A stretch of 64,000 bases of DNA. It comes from Piscicola geometra. Its lineage: Eukaryota > Annelida > Clitellata > Hirudinida > Piscicolidae. Shown piece by piece: positions 45,990 through 59,048 of this stretch. Location: the NCBI GenBank assembly GCA_943735955.1, contig OX030964.1, positions 5,199,099 to 5,263,098 of the forward strand. Reading direction: 5' to 3'. Each line of letters opens with the position of its first letter. Position 1 is the stretch's first letter. The translations under genes and the position numbers were made by a program. Under the pieces are notes generated by a model. The model made no database searches. It was not told where the DNA came from and saw nothing but the letters and a program-made list of their open reading frames with translations.

Positions 45990-48040
45990 CCTAAATATTT
46001 TTAATAGCTCATTAAATAGCGGTCTAATACAAGGAGATTGGAAAAAAGGGGAAATAATACCAATATTTAAAAAAAAGATAAAAAAGAGGTATCAAATTAT
46101 AGGCCAGTTAGTTTAACTTGTATAACCTGTAAACTAAGAGAAAAATTAATAAGAAAAAGAATAGAAAAACATATGAATTTGAATGATATATTTAGCAAAA
46201 GACAATATGGTTTAATTGGAGGACGGTCGACTTCATTACAACTACTAATGGTAATGGATAATTGGACTAGTATTTTAGACAAAGGAGGGGTAATCGATGT
46301 TATTTACACTGATTTTATTAAAGCATTTGATAAGGTACCGCATAAAAAATTAATATATAAATTAGAAAATTATGGAATTGGTTATAAAACATGCAGGTGG
46401 ATAAGTAATTTTCTAAATGATAGGGTACAGAGGGTTAACATTAACGGTGTTAAATCACAATGGGTAAAAGTAAAAAGTGGCATTCCCCAAGGATCAGTCT
46501 TGGGTCCATTATTATTTGTTTTATTTATCAACGATCTGCCAGAGAGAGTGAGTTCAAATATATTTATGTACGCTGATGATTGTAAAATATATCAACAAAT
46601 TAATGAAATAGAGAACCAAACAAGGCTACAAGAAGATATAAACAAAGTAGTGGAATGGAGTGTGCAATGGGACCTAAGACTTTATCCACATAAATTGCAG
46701 ATATACAGAAATAAAAAGGAAGAAAGAGTTTATTCTATGCAGAATTATGAAGGAAGCCAGGTAGTTTTATAAAGTATAGAGTATGAAAAAGACCTTGGTG
46801 TAATTCATCTCCTGGTTTTTGTTAAACAGGCCAACTTTTTCTCTCTCGAGGGTGGCGCCTGTCTGAAAAGTCTCAACCTCTCTCTCCACTCCTTTCTATC
46901 ATGGGCATCAGTGCTGCGTGCCTTCAGGTATTTGAGGTCTTTCTGCACTATCTCTTCCCACGTCTTATTTGGCCTGCCTGGTCATTTCGTTCCAGAAACC
47001 TCCATTCTTCTAACCTTGTTGATCCATCCACCATCACGTTCCACATGCCCAAACCACCTCATTCTTCTTGTTTGCAGTACAGCACCAATATCCTGGATCC
47101 CCATCATTTTTTGGAGCTCATCTGAACTGATGAGATTTTTTGATTTGATGTTGCACATCCAACGGATTATGGCCCGGTCGTTGCGTTGAAGGCGGTTGAT
47201 TGTTTCTGTGGTGACAGCCCAAGTCTCAGAGGCGTGTAACATTGTACTCCTCACACATGAAGTGTACACACGACTTCTGGTTGGAAGTGGAAGGTGTCTG
47301 TTTGTCAGTAAAGGAAGAAGTTGACGAAATTTTCCCCACGCACACTTGCATCGGGTTATGGCAGCATCCTCACAGCCTCCACCTGCAGACAGCATTTCAC
47401 CTAAGTAGCAGAATTCAGGAACGATTTCAAGTTTGTCTTCATCAACAAGAACTTCCACAATTGGTCTTCCGTCGAGCTTATAGACAAGAATTTAAAATAT
47501 GATATTCACATACAAAAACAAGTAAATAAAGCTAACCAAATATTAGGAATAATAAGAAGAACGTTTAAATTTATTGATACAAAAACATTGAGATTATTAT
47601 TTAAAGGTATAGTTAGGCCCCATCTAGAATACCTTAGCAGTGTATGGATTCCTTCATTGAAAAAGCAAATTGATTGCATAGAAAATGTACAAAGAAGGGC
47701 TACAAAAATGCTACCTTATCTAAAAGACAAGACTTACAAAAATAGACTCAAAGTAATTAAGTTACCAACATTAAAATACCGAAGACTTCAAGGGGACATG
47801 ATCGAAACCTATAAAATACTTAATAATAAATATGATAATGAAATAACGGAAGATATTTTCATACTTGATACAAGGCAATCAAGAAGAAATTCACTGAAAT
47901 TATCCAAAAAACAATGCCAAAAGAAAACAAGAAATATTTTTATACACATAGAGTGGTAACAGTTTGAAATAGCTTGTCTGATGAGATCGTAAAAGCTGAA
48001 AATACAGATAAATTTAAAATAAAATTAGATAAATACTATG
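45990..48040 (+). pseudogene. LINE (CR1/Jockey-like RT), interrupted by another LINE
   Basis: RT motifs on the plus strand: SKRQYGLIGGRSTSLQLL (about 46194), VIYTDFIKAFDKVPHKKL (motif A, 46296-46350), SGIPQGSVLGPLLFVLFIND (46476-46535) and FMYADDCKIY (motif C, 46563). Frame is lost at 46770, then a KDLGVI piece ends at 46805. After the insert it resumes with DKNLKYDIHIQKQVNKANQI (47480), RPHLEYLSSVW (47618) and IENVQRRATKML (47680). Catalytic residues are intact, but the 5' end (before about 45990) is absent and the frame is broken. It ends in an AT-rich tail near 48060. Confidence 0.85.
46806..47479 (-). mobile_element. Nested LINE 3' fragment
   Basis: On the minus strand 47458-46982 encodes the C-terminal part of a non-LTR polymerase: FCYLGEMLSAGGGCEDAA, SCVRSTMLHASETWAV, IRWMCNIKSK and RRMRWFGHVERD. 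Joining its flanks restores the reading frame of the host LINE exactly. No target duplication is apparent. Confidence 0.85.
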
Positions 48041-48377
48041 ACATAATAGTGAAAAAATAATTTATAAACATAAATATATATATATATATTTTTCATATAA
48101 TAATAATAATTATTAGATATATATGTGTTTTTTTAACCATTATAGAGATCAAAAGATCTGCGTAGTTTAACTCCCTAAACTAAAATAATTAAACATTCAT
48201 TTTATGTACTTTTATTGTCTTTCACTTTTTTTATTTTCGTCTCATTTTCGTTATAGAATGTTTAACATTGCCGCTATTAATGATTATTTGAGAATCTTCC
48301 AGCTTGTTCTGTTCCTTTAAATCTTCTAAAAAGTAGAACAACTTACCTATATGTTTGGCAAGAAGATTCATGAAAAA

Positions 48378-48588
48378 GTTATTGGAGGGCAGATGGTTAT
48401 AGATGGCGGCAGTATGGGGGCCGAAAGTATGGAGAAAGAATAATCAGAAAAACATACTTTAAAGTTTTTGTGGGTCCTAACAGCACGTCAGGCGACTTCA
48501 TTCGTACAGCATACACTCATCCAGATAAGCCAAATTCTGTCGTCATCGAATATAAAGGAAACGAATTGATTGCTGCTCAATTCCTGCC
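48378..48588 (+). CDS. WRKY-like domain fragment, truncated by a LINE
   Basis: The open stretch encodes ADGYRWRQYGGRKYG, then IRKTYFKVFVGPN and SVVIEYKGNEL. DGYRWRxYGxxxxG followed by RxYxK and a later YKGNE tracks the WRKY fold of the WRKY-GCM1/FLYWCH superfamily of DNA-binding domains (consensus DGYRWRKYGQK, RSYYKC, TYxGxHxH). The zinc-ligand positions read V, D, N/E rather than C, C, H, H, so zinc binding looks lost. The frame opens after a stop near 48372 and possible acceptor AGs at 48376-48383. It ends where the RTE fragment begins (48590). Whether this is a host exon or part of a transposase (some MULE-type elements carry WRKY-like fingers) is unknown. Confidence 0.45.
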
Positions 48589-48589
48589 T

Positions 48590-49412
48590 TTGAGTCGATG
48601 CTCTTAGATAGCGAGGATGTCGATTTTATGCTCCTCGCAGGCAGCTATGATTTGTTGCAGCTTGTGGCGTTGTGTTGTGTCAGCCAAAGTCTTCACGTTG
48701 TAGGTGGCAAAAGTGAATTTGCGACTGTCAGTGTGGTCTCTCTTAGCCAGTGCAGAGCAGGTCGGCAGCTGAGTTGAGCGACCTGCAACGGCTCTCTTAG
48801 CACATTTAACGACAGCAGGCAGAGTGACAGACCTACCATCGTGCCCCTTTTCATTCTGGGTGACGGTCGAGCCAGTATAGACTATACTGTATAGTAAAAA
48901 GGTTGTTTGGTCATTTTATGTTCCTTGCAGTTACTGAAGCTGGGTTGCATGCCCTCAGCTCTGGGGAGTTTTTTCCTGACACTATTATTAGCCTTTGATT
49001 AGCCAAAACCTAGCCTGCAGGGCAGCAGGACCGTAACCCTGGCTGGGAGACTAAGAGGGGTAATAGCACTTGTCTAAGGTGCTTCTCTTTGACGGTGATG
49101 TCTTACTTTTCCGTGCAGATCTATATCATGGATTGAAATAAGGTTTTGAGGTTTTTTATTGAATTTGTTTTTCAACTTAAGCCTAATTTTTAAGTTCATA
49201 AAAAATGAGTTTTACGCTAACTAATTCGTAAAAAATGTCGCCCACCACAAGAAACCTTAAAAATAGTATGTAGGCCTTACCGAAGATTTCGTGTGGCAGG
49301 GGATATTTTTTAATAATGAATTGGAATAAAACTCATTTTCATTACTTTTGAAGAAAAGTCCATCGTGATATGACACAGGAAATTAATTATTTGACAAAAA
49401 GTTACAAAGTTA
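48590..49412 (-). pseudogene. RTE-like LINE, 5' portion (copy B)
   Basis: The inverted counterpart of 21409-21617 joined to 22623-23225 shows the 5' untranslated region and the first endonuclease residues (TYNVKTLADTTQ-like, LQQIIAACEEH). It is truncated after the same point at which copy A reads IDILAI. It lacks the 1-kb insertion of copy A. Confidence 0.88.
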
Positions 49413-49543
49413 TAACCTCTATTACTACTATTTCAAAGATGTTGTGTAGGGAGAACCTTTTTAAAGAATTAGTCAGATTAAAACTATTTCCATTAATTTC
49501 AAAAAAATTTTAGTCGATATATAATTCAGGAAAAAAAAATGGT

Positions 49544-49713
<170 letters not shown>

Positions 49714-50104
49714 GTTTTTCTATTTGCTCATGTGAGCTGGTGCCGTTTATACTATTTTTATAACTCCAATGGCATCGTTTTATAAATATTTGGACCATAT
49801 CCAGCAGAACATCACCACCAGTGATTGGACGACGCTAACTGCCTACTGCTAATAGTATATTGGTTAACAATAACTGCTGCTCTTCCATATATATTATCAT
49901 CATCATCATCAACGAGCGCGTGCAGATAAGGAGCCAGAAAGTCTCTTTTTCCGCGGCACTGCGAATTGACTTCTCCAAAAATTCTTGTTCACTGCCCATG
50001 CTTTTAACTGGTCGACTTCATGTTTTGGCTGCCCTGGATCAATGTATGACGAGAGTTGTCGTCAATATGACATCCTTGGTCTGTCAGGACGTTTTCGTGC
50101 TTTT
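49714..50104. other. Unassigned spacer
   Basis: Mixed-composition sequence. 49920-50100 is less AT-rich and partly open on the plus strand (SCSLPMLLTGRLHVLAAL), but no family is recognised and no splice context is convincing. Confidence 0.3.
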
Positions 50105-50395
50105 ATCTTAGAATTGTTAAATTGTTACCTGTGCACATGTTCATTTGCGGGCATGCGAAGACATTGACCAGTAAATGCGAGTTGGCGTTTTCTGATCGGA
50201 GCGTAGAAAGCCTCGTTTGTGATGTGGTCGCTGCACTGTTGGATTCAAAGCATCGTCCGATAGCAAGTCCTTGCGAAGACGTCAAGTTTCTTTGATAATG
50301 CTGCAGTGAGTATCCATGAGTCACAGCCATAGAGCAAAATTGAGAGGCAAGCGGCTTGGAAGATGCGAATCTTGAGATCTGTGTTCAGCTTTAAT
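50105..50395 (-). pseudogene. RTE-like LINE, C-terminal fragment (copy C)
   Basis: On the minus strand LNTDLKIRIFQAACLSILLY, then GCDSWILTAALSKKLDVFAR and a shifted KRQLAFTGQCLRM match 25330-25600 of copy A at the protein level. 5'-truncated and frameshifted. Confidence 0.82.
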
Positions 50396-50574
50396 TCCCC
50401 ATGTATATATAAAGATATATCTATAGAAAGAAATATTGATTGGTATGACTTATATGGTTTACTTAGAACTCGCTTCACATTCAATATTCGGTCATTTGAA
50501 CAGATTTTATTTAAAGGCTCCTAAAGAATATTAAAGGCGACTAGCTTTAACCCTAACTCTGAACAAAATTAGAA

Positions 50575-52775
50575 AAAAACTTAGTGGAGCGAGCCTATTT
50601 ACAGTTATGCACTTTAAAAATTAACAAAATTGTCATTTCATACCTATGCATCTGCCTTATATGCACATTTTTTGTTGGTTTCGTTTCCATTAGAATACTT
50701 GAAAAACTGATTTCTTGAAGAATTTTTGAAATATTGGGAGATAATATTTTGATTTTTTTTTCAACCTCCGAAGGTAAATCATTTCAATTTTTTATTAGTA
50801 ATTAAATGATGCAATACAGTTTTATTGTGTGCAAGTTGTAAAATTAAAAGTTGAGTGATTGGCCTGTTATGATCATAAATGTGTAGCATGGTCATAGTTG
50901 CTTAAAATGGAATTTAGAATGAGATAGGAGAAGTTGATAAGTATATAGACTATATAGAGTATATACTTTAATAGACTATATAGAGTATATATTTTACATA
51001 GACTATATAGAGTAAATATTTTACATAGACTTTATAGAGTATATATTTTACAAAGACTATATATTTTATTTAGACAATTGAGAGTATATATTTCATTTAG
51101 ACAATTGAGAGTATATATTTTATTTTGAAAATAGAGAGTATATATTTTATTTAAACAATAGAGAGTATATATTTTATTTTGAAAATAGAGAGTATATATT
51201 TTATTTTGAAAATAGAGAGTATATATTTTATTTTGAAAATAGAGAGTATATATTTTATTTAAACAAAAGAGAGTATATATTTTATTTAAACAATAGAGAG
51301 TATATATTTTATTTTGAAAATAGAGAGTATATATTTTATTTTGAAAATAGAGAGTATATATTTTATTTTGACAATAGAGAGTATATATTTTATTTTGAAA
51401 ATAGAGAGTATATATTTTATTTTGAAAATAGAGAGTATATATTTTATTTTGAAAATAGAGAGTATATATTTTATTTAAACAAAAGAGAGTATATATTTTA
51501 TTTTGAAAATAGAGAGTATATATTTTATTTTGAAAATAGAGAGTATATATTTTATTTAAACAAAAGAGAGTATATATTTTATTTAAACAATAGAGAGTAT
51601 ATATTTTATTTTGAAAATAGAGAGTATATATTTTATTTTGAAAATAGAGAGTATATATTTTATTTTGACAATAGAGAGTATATATTTTATTTTGAAAATA
51701 GAGAGTATATATTTTATTTAAACAAAAGAGAGTATATATTTTATTTAAACAATAGAGAGTATATATTTTATTTTGAAAATAGAGAGCATATATTTTATTT
51801 TGAAAATAGAGAGTATATATTTTATTTTGACAATAGAGAGTATATATTTTATTTTGAAAATAGAGAGTATATATTTTATTCAAACAATAGAGAGTATATA
51901 TTTTATTTTGAAAATAGAGAGTATATATTTTATTTTGAAAATAGAGAGTATATATTTTATTTTGAAAATAGAGAGTATATATTTTATTTAAACAAAAGAG
52001 AGTATATATTTTATTTTGAAAATAGAGAGTATATATTTTATTTTGAAAATAGAGAGTATATATTTTATTTAAACAAAAGAGAGTATATATTTTATTTTGA
52101 AAATAGAGAGTATATATTTTATTTTGAAAATAGAGAGTATATATTTTATTTAAACAAAAGAGAGTATATATTTTATTTTGAAAATAGAGAGTATATATTT
52201 TATTTTGACAATAGAGAGTATATATTTTATTTTGAAAATAGAGAGTATATATTTTATTTAAACAATAGAGAGTATATATTTTATGAAAACGGTTGAAAAT
52301 TAATATAAACCAATTAGCTTTACATCGGCTTTATAGCACCTCATTGTCGAAATGAAAACTAGAAAGTCTAGAGCAAAAAAAGTTGAATTTGAAAAATTAA
52401 TCTAAAAGCTAAATTTAATTTAGTTAAGTAAAGTGAAGTAAATGACAATTCACATTAAAATATAAACTGGTGTACTTCTTTAGATAACTAAACAAGTTTG
52501 ACGATAAATACAACGTTTAAATTAGTTTTTTATTAAGTACAATATAAATTCATCTTAGGGAACTAATCATTCTATCTTGAGAACCCAGTTGCCCAAGATG
52601 GGATTTTTATGTGTCATGTTTAAAAACATTTTTTTTCTTTTTTATATTCTTATGTTTGAGTTCACTTAACTTGACAAGGTATCAATATAATGGCTTGATA
52701 AATTTAAATGATTTCTTATGCAATTGAGCTACGAGGCTACGTTTAAAAATCGTTCCTTTTTGTGCAACCATCGCA
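50575..52775. mobile_element. DNA transposon with internal satellite (copy 2)
   Basis: Collinear with 32275-35215 on both sides of the satellite (for example TTTACAGTTATGC at 50600 and GAGTTCACTTAACTTGACAA near 52660). The terminal inverted repeats have decayed here, so ends are approximate. It lacks the LINE present in copy 1. Confidence 0.8.
50940..52285. repeat. Satellite array, unit 27 bp, about 45 copies
   Basis: GAGAGTATATATTTTATTTT plus GAAAATA is the main unit. TTTAAACAA/TTTGACAAT variants recur in a higher-order order. The first few units (50940-51060) carry the related TAGACTATATA form seen in copy 1. Confidence 0.95.
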
Positions 52776-53166
52776 TTTAAATCAAATTATGAAAAAAATA
52801 AGTATATATGTTTAAGGAAATCTAAAGAGTTTCAATAAGTAATTCCATGGATTGCTTGAAAATTTCCTAAGGATTTCCTAAAAATAAGTTAAATTTTTTA
52901 GGAATAATTTTTTTTTAGTAATTACAGTTTATATATCTTTTTTTACAGTAGTTTAATGCAACAAGATGAAAATAATTGAAATTTTATTTAATTATTACCA
53001 AAAAAATTGAGTAAAATGTTAATTTTTTACAGTTTTATATTTTATCGTAACAAGTTAAAGACGGATAGCATTTCAGTTTGAAAATCCTTGGAATGACTGA
53101 TCGAATCCATGGATAAAGTTATCGCGCTTTCATTGAAATTTGCGTGAAATATGCTTTTTTCCCCAG
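52776..53166. other. AT-rich spacer
   Basis: No element or exon supported; the last bases form a T-rich tract ending CCCCAG before the candidate exon at 53167. Confidence 0.45.
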
Positions 53167-53451
53167 AATTAATTCCACCAAATCAAATATTTTGCGAATG
53201 CTCTTCCCGTGGTAATGCCTTGCTGGACAAACCCATAAAATACTTTGGTGATAAATACTGTCAGGATCATCATAATTATCATCTATATCATTATCATCAT
53301 CACCATATACAGATTTTTTATGATCATCACCTTCATCATTATCTCATTAGTTGTTGAAAGGACGAACTCATGTGAACACCAGCAAGTACAAGCATTTCAA
53401 GAAGACGTTTTGTTTTCCTTTAAAATGCAGTTACATTTTGAATGTGTTTAA
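53167..53451 (+). CDS. Possible last two exons of an unidentified gene
   Basis: Exon 53167-53247 (acceptor TTTTTCCCCAG, donor G/GTGATA) encodes LIPPNQIFCECSSRGNALLD then KPIKYF. It joins in frame to 53351-53451 (acceptor CTCATTAG), giving VVERTNSCEHQQVQAFQEDV, LFSFKMQLHFECV and stop. The stop TAA overlaps an AATAAA at 53450-53455. Good splice sites, a short intron, cysteine-containing peptide and a polyadenylation signal support a real terminal region. I do not recognise the protein and see no certain upstream exon; the 48.4-kb fragment is one possibility. Confidence 0.4.
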
Positions 53452-53867
53452 TAAACATGTTAAATATTTTTTTTTCGATATTAGTTTAATCACATAAGCC
53501 AAACACTGTGGTCATGTGTCAAACTCATGACCCATTTTCATTTTATTTGGCCCGAAAAAGCTTATATTTTAATGCTATGCTTTTGAGATCGGAATAGCAA
53601 CCCATTTCGACTACGTAAGCCGAAGCAAGATGTTATTTTCCATGAAAATTTCACAGAAAATAACAAAACTTTTTCTTTAGTGTAAATTTCACTGAAGAAA
53701 ACTTGCGATTTTTGTTGTTTTCCGTGAAAATTTCATAACGAAACTTTTTTTTACATTCATAATAATTTTCCACAAAAATTCCCATTTATTTAAAAACATT
53801 TTATATTTCAACCAAAGCCGTAATCTTAACCCAACATATTTTAAATATATATTTCAACAAATTTCAA

Positions 53868-54028
53868 CTAAAGCCCTACCTTAACCCTAACTCTATCCCC
53901 TACCCTTATCTTAACCCCTAACTCCAACCCTGAGCCATAACTTAAACCTTAACCTTTAACTACAATCCCTAGCCCTAATCCTTAACAACAATCCCTAACC
54001 CTAACTCTTAATTCTAACCCTTAACCCC
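53868..54028. repeat. Degenerate telomere-like CCCTAA stretch
   Basis: About 160 bp of diverged CCCTAAC/CCTTAAC units, compared with the exact arrays at 20559 and 21384. It ends where the SINE head starts. Confidence 0.75.
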
Positions 54029-54032
54029 AAAT

Positions 54033-54124
54033 AAGTCAGTGAACGGGTACCTGAGTCGGTAACGACTCTCGGCTTGACCATTAATGAAAGTTCCTTGGTT
54101 CATGTGCAACCAATGCCCTAGTAA
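54033..54124 (+). mobile_element. SINE (family 1) head with A and B boxes
   Basis: GGGTACCTGAGTCGGTAACG and GGTTCATGTGC resemble tRNA A and B boxes. The sequence then runs GCAACCAATGCCCTAGTAA and stops where a 1.65-kb insertion begins. Its continuation is at 55779. Confidence 0.7.
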
Positions 54125-55778
<1,654 letters not shown>

Positions 55779-55880
55779 CCTAAAGGCGCAAATGAAATTA
55801 TGCAGCCTAAGTGGCCTGGATTCTCGTTTGGGTTATACGCCACTATAATAATGCTTGTCATTATTATTATGATTATTATT
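55779..55880 (+). mobile_element. SINE (family 1) tail
   Basis: AAAGGCGCAAATG, TGCAGCCTAAGTGGCCTGG and GTTATACGCCACTATAATAA, then ATT repeats, match the inverse of 25035-25130. It is the downstream half of the SINE whose head is at 54033. Confidence 0.78.
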
Positions 55881-55884
55881 ATAA

Positions 55885-57777
55885 ATTTCAAATGGGAAGG
55901 TGGGTCGAACACTATCTAGAACTTTATTCCAAAGAAAACTCTGTGACACAGATAGCACTGGACGCTATTGAAGACTTGCCAGTCTTGGAGAGCTGGATGT
56001 CGAGCCGACCATGGACGAACTCAGCAAAGCTATTGATGCCTTAAAGAGTGGAAAAGCACCAGGAGACGATGGCATCCCACCAGAAATAATCAAATGTGGT
56101 AAACCGTCTCTACTAGAACAACTTAACAAGCTCCTTTGCTTATGTTGGAGAGAAGGCAGAGTTCCACAGGACATGCGCAATGCCAAGATTGTCACCCTGT
56201 ATAAGAACAAGGGCGACCGCAGTGACTGCAACAACTACAGGGGCATCTCACTGCTTAGCGTCGGGGGTAAAGCTTTCGCACGCGTTGTCCTCAACCGTCT
56301 CCAAGTCCTAGCAAGTCGTGTGTATCCTGAATCGCAATGCGGCTTCAGATCAGGAAGATCCACAGTCGACATGATCTTCTCCGTGCGTCAGCTCCAGGAA
56401 AAGTGCAAAAAGCAGCGGATGCCGTTGTATATCGCCTTTATCGACCTAACTAAGGCATTCGACCTTGTAAGCAGGAAGGGCCTATTCCGGCTACTCAAGA
56501 AGATTGGCTGTCCACCTCGGCTGCTCAACATTACAACTTCTTATCACGAAAACACGCAAGGTGTGGTCAGCTACAATGGGGAGACCTCAGAATCCTTCAT
56601 AATCAAGAGTGGGGTCAAACAGGGTTGTGTGCTAGCGCCTACATTATTCGGTATCTTCTTCTCGATGCTGTTGAGTTTTGCATTTGAAGAGTTTGCCGAA
56701 GGTGTTCATTTACACACCAGAAGTGACGGAAAACTGCTGAACATGGCACGCCTAAGAGCAAAGACAAAAATTCGCACTCTCCTCATCAGAGACATGCTGT
56801 TCGCTGATGATGCGGCCCTGGTATCACACACGGAAGAACACCTTCAGCAGCTGATGAATCGCTTTGCTCAGGCTTGCAGGGAATTCGGTCTGACCATCAG
56901 TATCAAGAAAACCAACATCATGGGTCAAGACATTCCTGTTCCACCCTCAATCACAATCGACAATCAGGTGCTGGAGGCCACTGACAAGTTCACATACTTG
57001 GGTTCCGTCATTACTAGCAGACTATCCCTCGACATTGAGATTGATAAGAGGCTCGCCAAAGCAGCCAGCGTCATGGCCAGATTGAGCAAACGTGTATGGA
57101 CCAACAACCAACTGACACGAAACACCAAGCTCAAAGTGTACCAGGCATGCGTTCTCAGCACCCTGTTGTATGGCAGCGAAACCTGGACCACCTATGCCAG
57201 GCAAGAAGATCGTCTTAAAAGCTTTCATCTTCGCTGTCTCCGACGCATCCTTGGCATTACATGGCAAGACAAAGTCACCAACACAGCCGAACTCAATCAA
57301 ACCAACTCACTTAGCATACACCTCCTTCTATGCCAAAGACGTCTACGCTGGCTGGGTCACGTGCGTCGAATAGAAGAAAGTCGCCTACCCAAGGACATCT
57401 TTTATGGCGAGCTGGCTACAGGACACCGTCCAGTTGGCTGCCCGCAACTACGCTTCAAAGACGTCTGCAAACGCAACCTCAAACTTACGGGTATCGACCC
57501 TGGCAGATGGGAAAAGCTAGCCGATGACCGGAGGGGCTGGCGCCAGACTGTCCACAAAGGCATCAAAAAGGGCGAGGAAGAATGCAGGCAACATCTGGAA
57601 TCCCGAAAGCAAAGAAGAAAAATGAGGCAGCAGAATCAGATTCTCGATCCTCCATTCGACTTCACCTGCAGCCACTGCAGCAGAGACTGTCGATCCAGGA
57701 TCGGTCTGCTGAGCCACTCTAGAAGCTGCCGTCAAAGAACACATCAGAGCGCTATCATCATCTCACGAGATGGATGA
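55885..57777 (+). CDS. LINE reverse transcriptase, intact RT to C-terminus (588 aa), 5'-truncated
   Basis: An uninterrupted frame starts at the ATG 56011. Order: DALKSGKAPGDDGIPPEIIK (fingers), NNYRGISLLSVGGKAFARVV, CGFRSGRSTVDMIF, motif A IAFIDLTKAFDLVSRKGLF, GVKQGCVLAPTLFGIFF, motif C MLFADDAALV, KTKIRTL, YLGSVITS, thumb GSETWTTYARQ, RRLRWLGHVRR, and a C-terminal CSHCSRDCRSRIGLLSHSR finger. All RT catalytic aspartates are present. Just upstream (55885-56010) the same protein continues in another frame (RWVEHYLELYS), so one frameshift and loss of the endonuclease make the copy non-autonomous. The clade (RTE-like or related APE-type) is not settled. Confidence 0.88.
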
Positions 57778-57789
57778 ATGCCAACAACA

Positions 57790-58253
57790 ATTATAAATTA
57801 AAATAATTTTGAATAAAATGTTTATAATAATGATTCCAACCTATTTGATTAAAGAATTGTATGATATTTTTTACTTTATAATTATTTTCATTGTTAATCT
57901 GTCTCTTTCTACTTCTGATTTTCCGACTTTATACAAAGCTTCTGTTATCATACCAGCATAAATCAATCAATCACAGACATTTCTATAACGCATTTTATCT
58001 AATTCAAAAGCACTTTCAAATAAAGTTGTTAAATAAAACGGTTTTTAGACCCCTAAAAATATTTGAATATTTATCCATTTAAATAAAAAAACAATCAACC
58101 TCAATAATTCAACTTCACCCACGCCGCCATGACAATCACCGCCACAGAATCACTATCTCCACCAATAAAAAATTCAATCATCACCACAGTACCAACACTC
58201 ATACCACAGCACAATCATCACCACATCATTCTCATAACCACAAAACACAATCA
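57790..58253. other. Spacer, no gene supported
   Basis: AT-rich, then loose CATCACCAC/CCACC repeats (58100-58250), comparable to host intron sequence upstream of the exons in this window. Confidence 0.45.
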
Positions 58254-58418
58254 TCATTCTTTTCTATTTTCTGTCTTGCCACTGGTGCCGAGGCTGCGAT
58301 AGAGGGTGAAGGAGAAGTCCTTGCCAACACTGGAACTGCTGCTGCTATGGAAGGATTTCTCCTTTATGTCGCAGCTCACTTGACTCCCTGCGGCCATCTT
58401 GGTCTGCTGCGGCCATTC
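58254..58418 (-). CDS. Candidate terminal exon of an unidentified gene
   Basis: An acceptor GTCAAG precedes EWPQQTKMAAGSQVSCDIKE, then a Ser-rich stretch and DFSFTLYRSLGTSGKTENRK, ending in a stop (55 codons, phase 0). Codon composition is less AT-biased than its surroundings, and CA-rich repeats flank it as in the real genes here. No homologue recognised. Confidence 0.3.
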   Translation of the reverse strand, partial: EWPQQTKMAAGSQVSCDIKEKSFHSSSSSSVGKDFSFTLYRSLGTSGKTENRKE

Positions 58419-58589
58419 CTTGACAGATTCAAAACAACCAACATTTGCACAAAACAAATTCTAGTTAATAATATTTAAGTTTTACATAGATTTATTTTTT
58501 AAACATTTTAATATAATATACCCAAAACCGTTTTTACCACAAATTTATTTAAGCGGCTAACCAAAGTTAATCACACACAAAAATAATTC

Positions 58590-59048
58590 TTTAGACCCAT
58601 CTCAAGTTTCCAATCATAGACCAATTTCTAATCTGACATTAATCTCTATAATAATAGAAAAAGTAGTTTATCAACAAGTTCACTCATATTTAAATGATAA
58701 CTCTCTTATCCCTCCATTACAATCTGGTTTTCGTTCAGACCATAACTGTGAATCGTCCTTCTTGAAACTTCATAATGACCTCATACATGCTTTTGATTGA
58801 AAAAAAAGCTCTGTACTTGTCTGCTTAGATTATTCTGCTGCTTTTGATATTTTTTAACACTCGTTACTACTGCTATTATTCAAAAATAAGTTCGATATTA
58901 ATGATTTTTCGTTTTTATGGATTAATTCATATTTATCTAATAGATCTGTTTATGTTTCTTCAAATCACTGTACCTCTACCCCATTTACTTACTCATATGG
59001 TGTTTCTCAAAGTTCTATTCTGGGTCTTATTTCTTCATTCTGAACGTC
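58590..59048 (+). pseudogene. LINE RT fragment (same family as 33393-34908)
   Basis: NHRPISNLTLISIIIEKVVY, PPLQSGFRSDHNCESSFLKL and LVCLDYSAAFDIF (motif A) are visible, with stops. It is cut at 59048 by the hAT end. The family's 3' end reappears at 61745. Confidence 0.78.

Noticed and set aside
51032..51991. 283-aa KIYTLYFQN repeat protein
   Set aside because: 27-bp satellite translated; no conserved start, and it sits inside a transposon.
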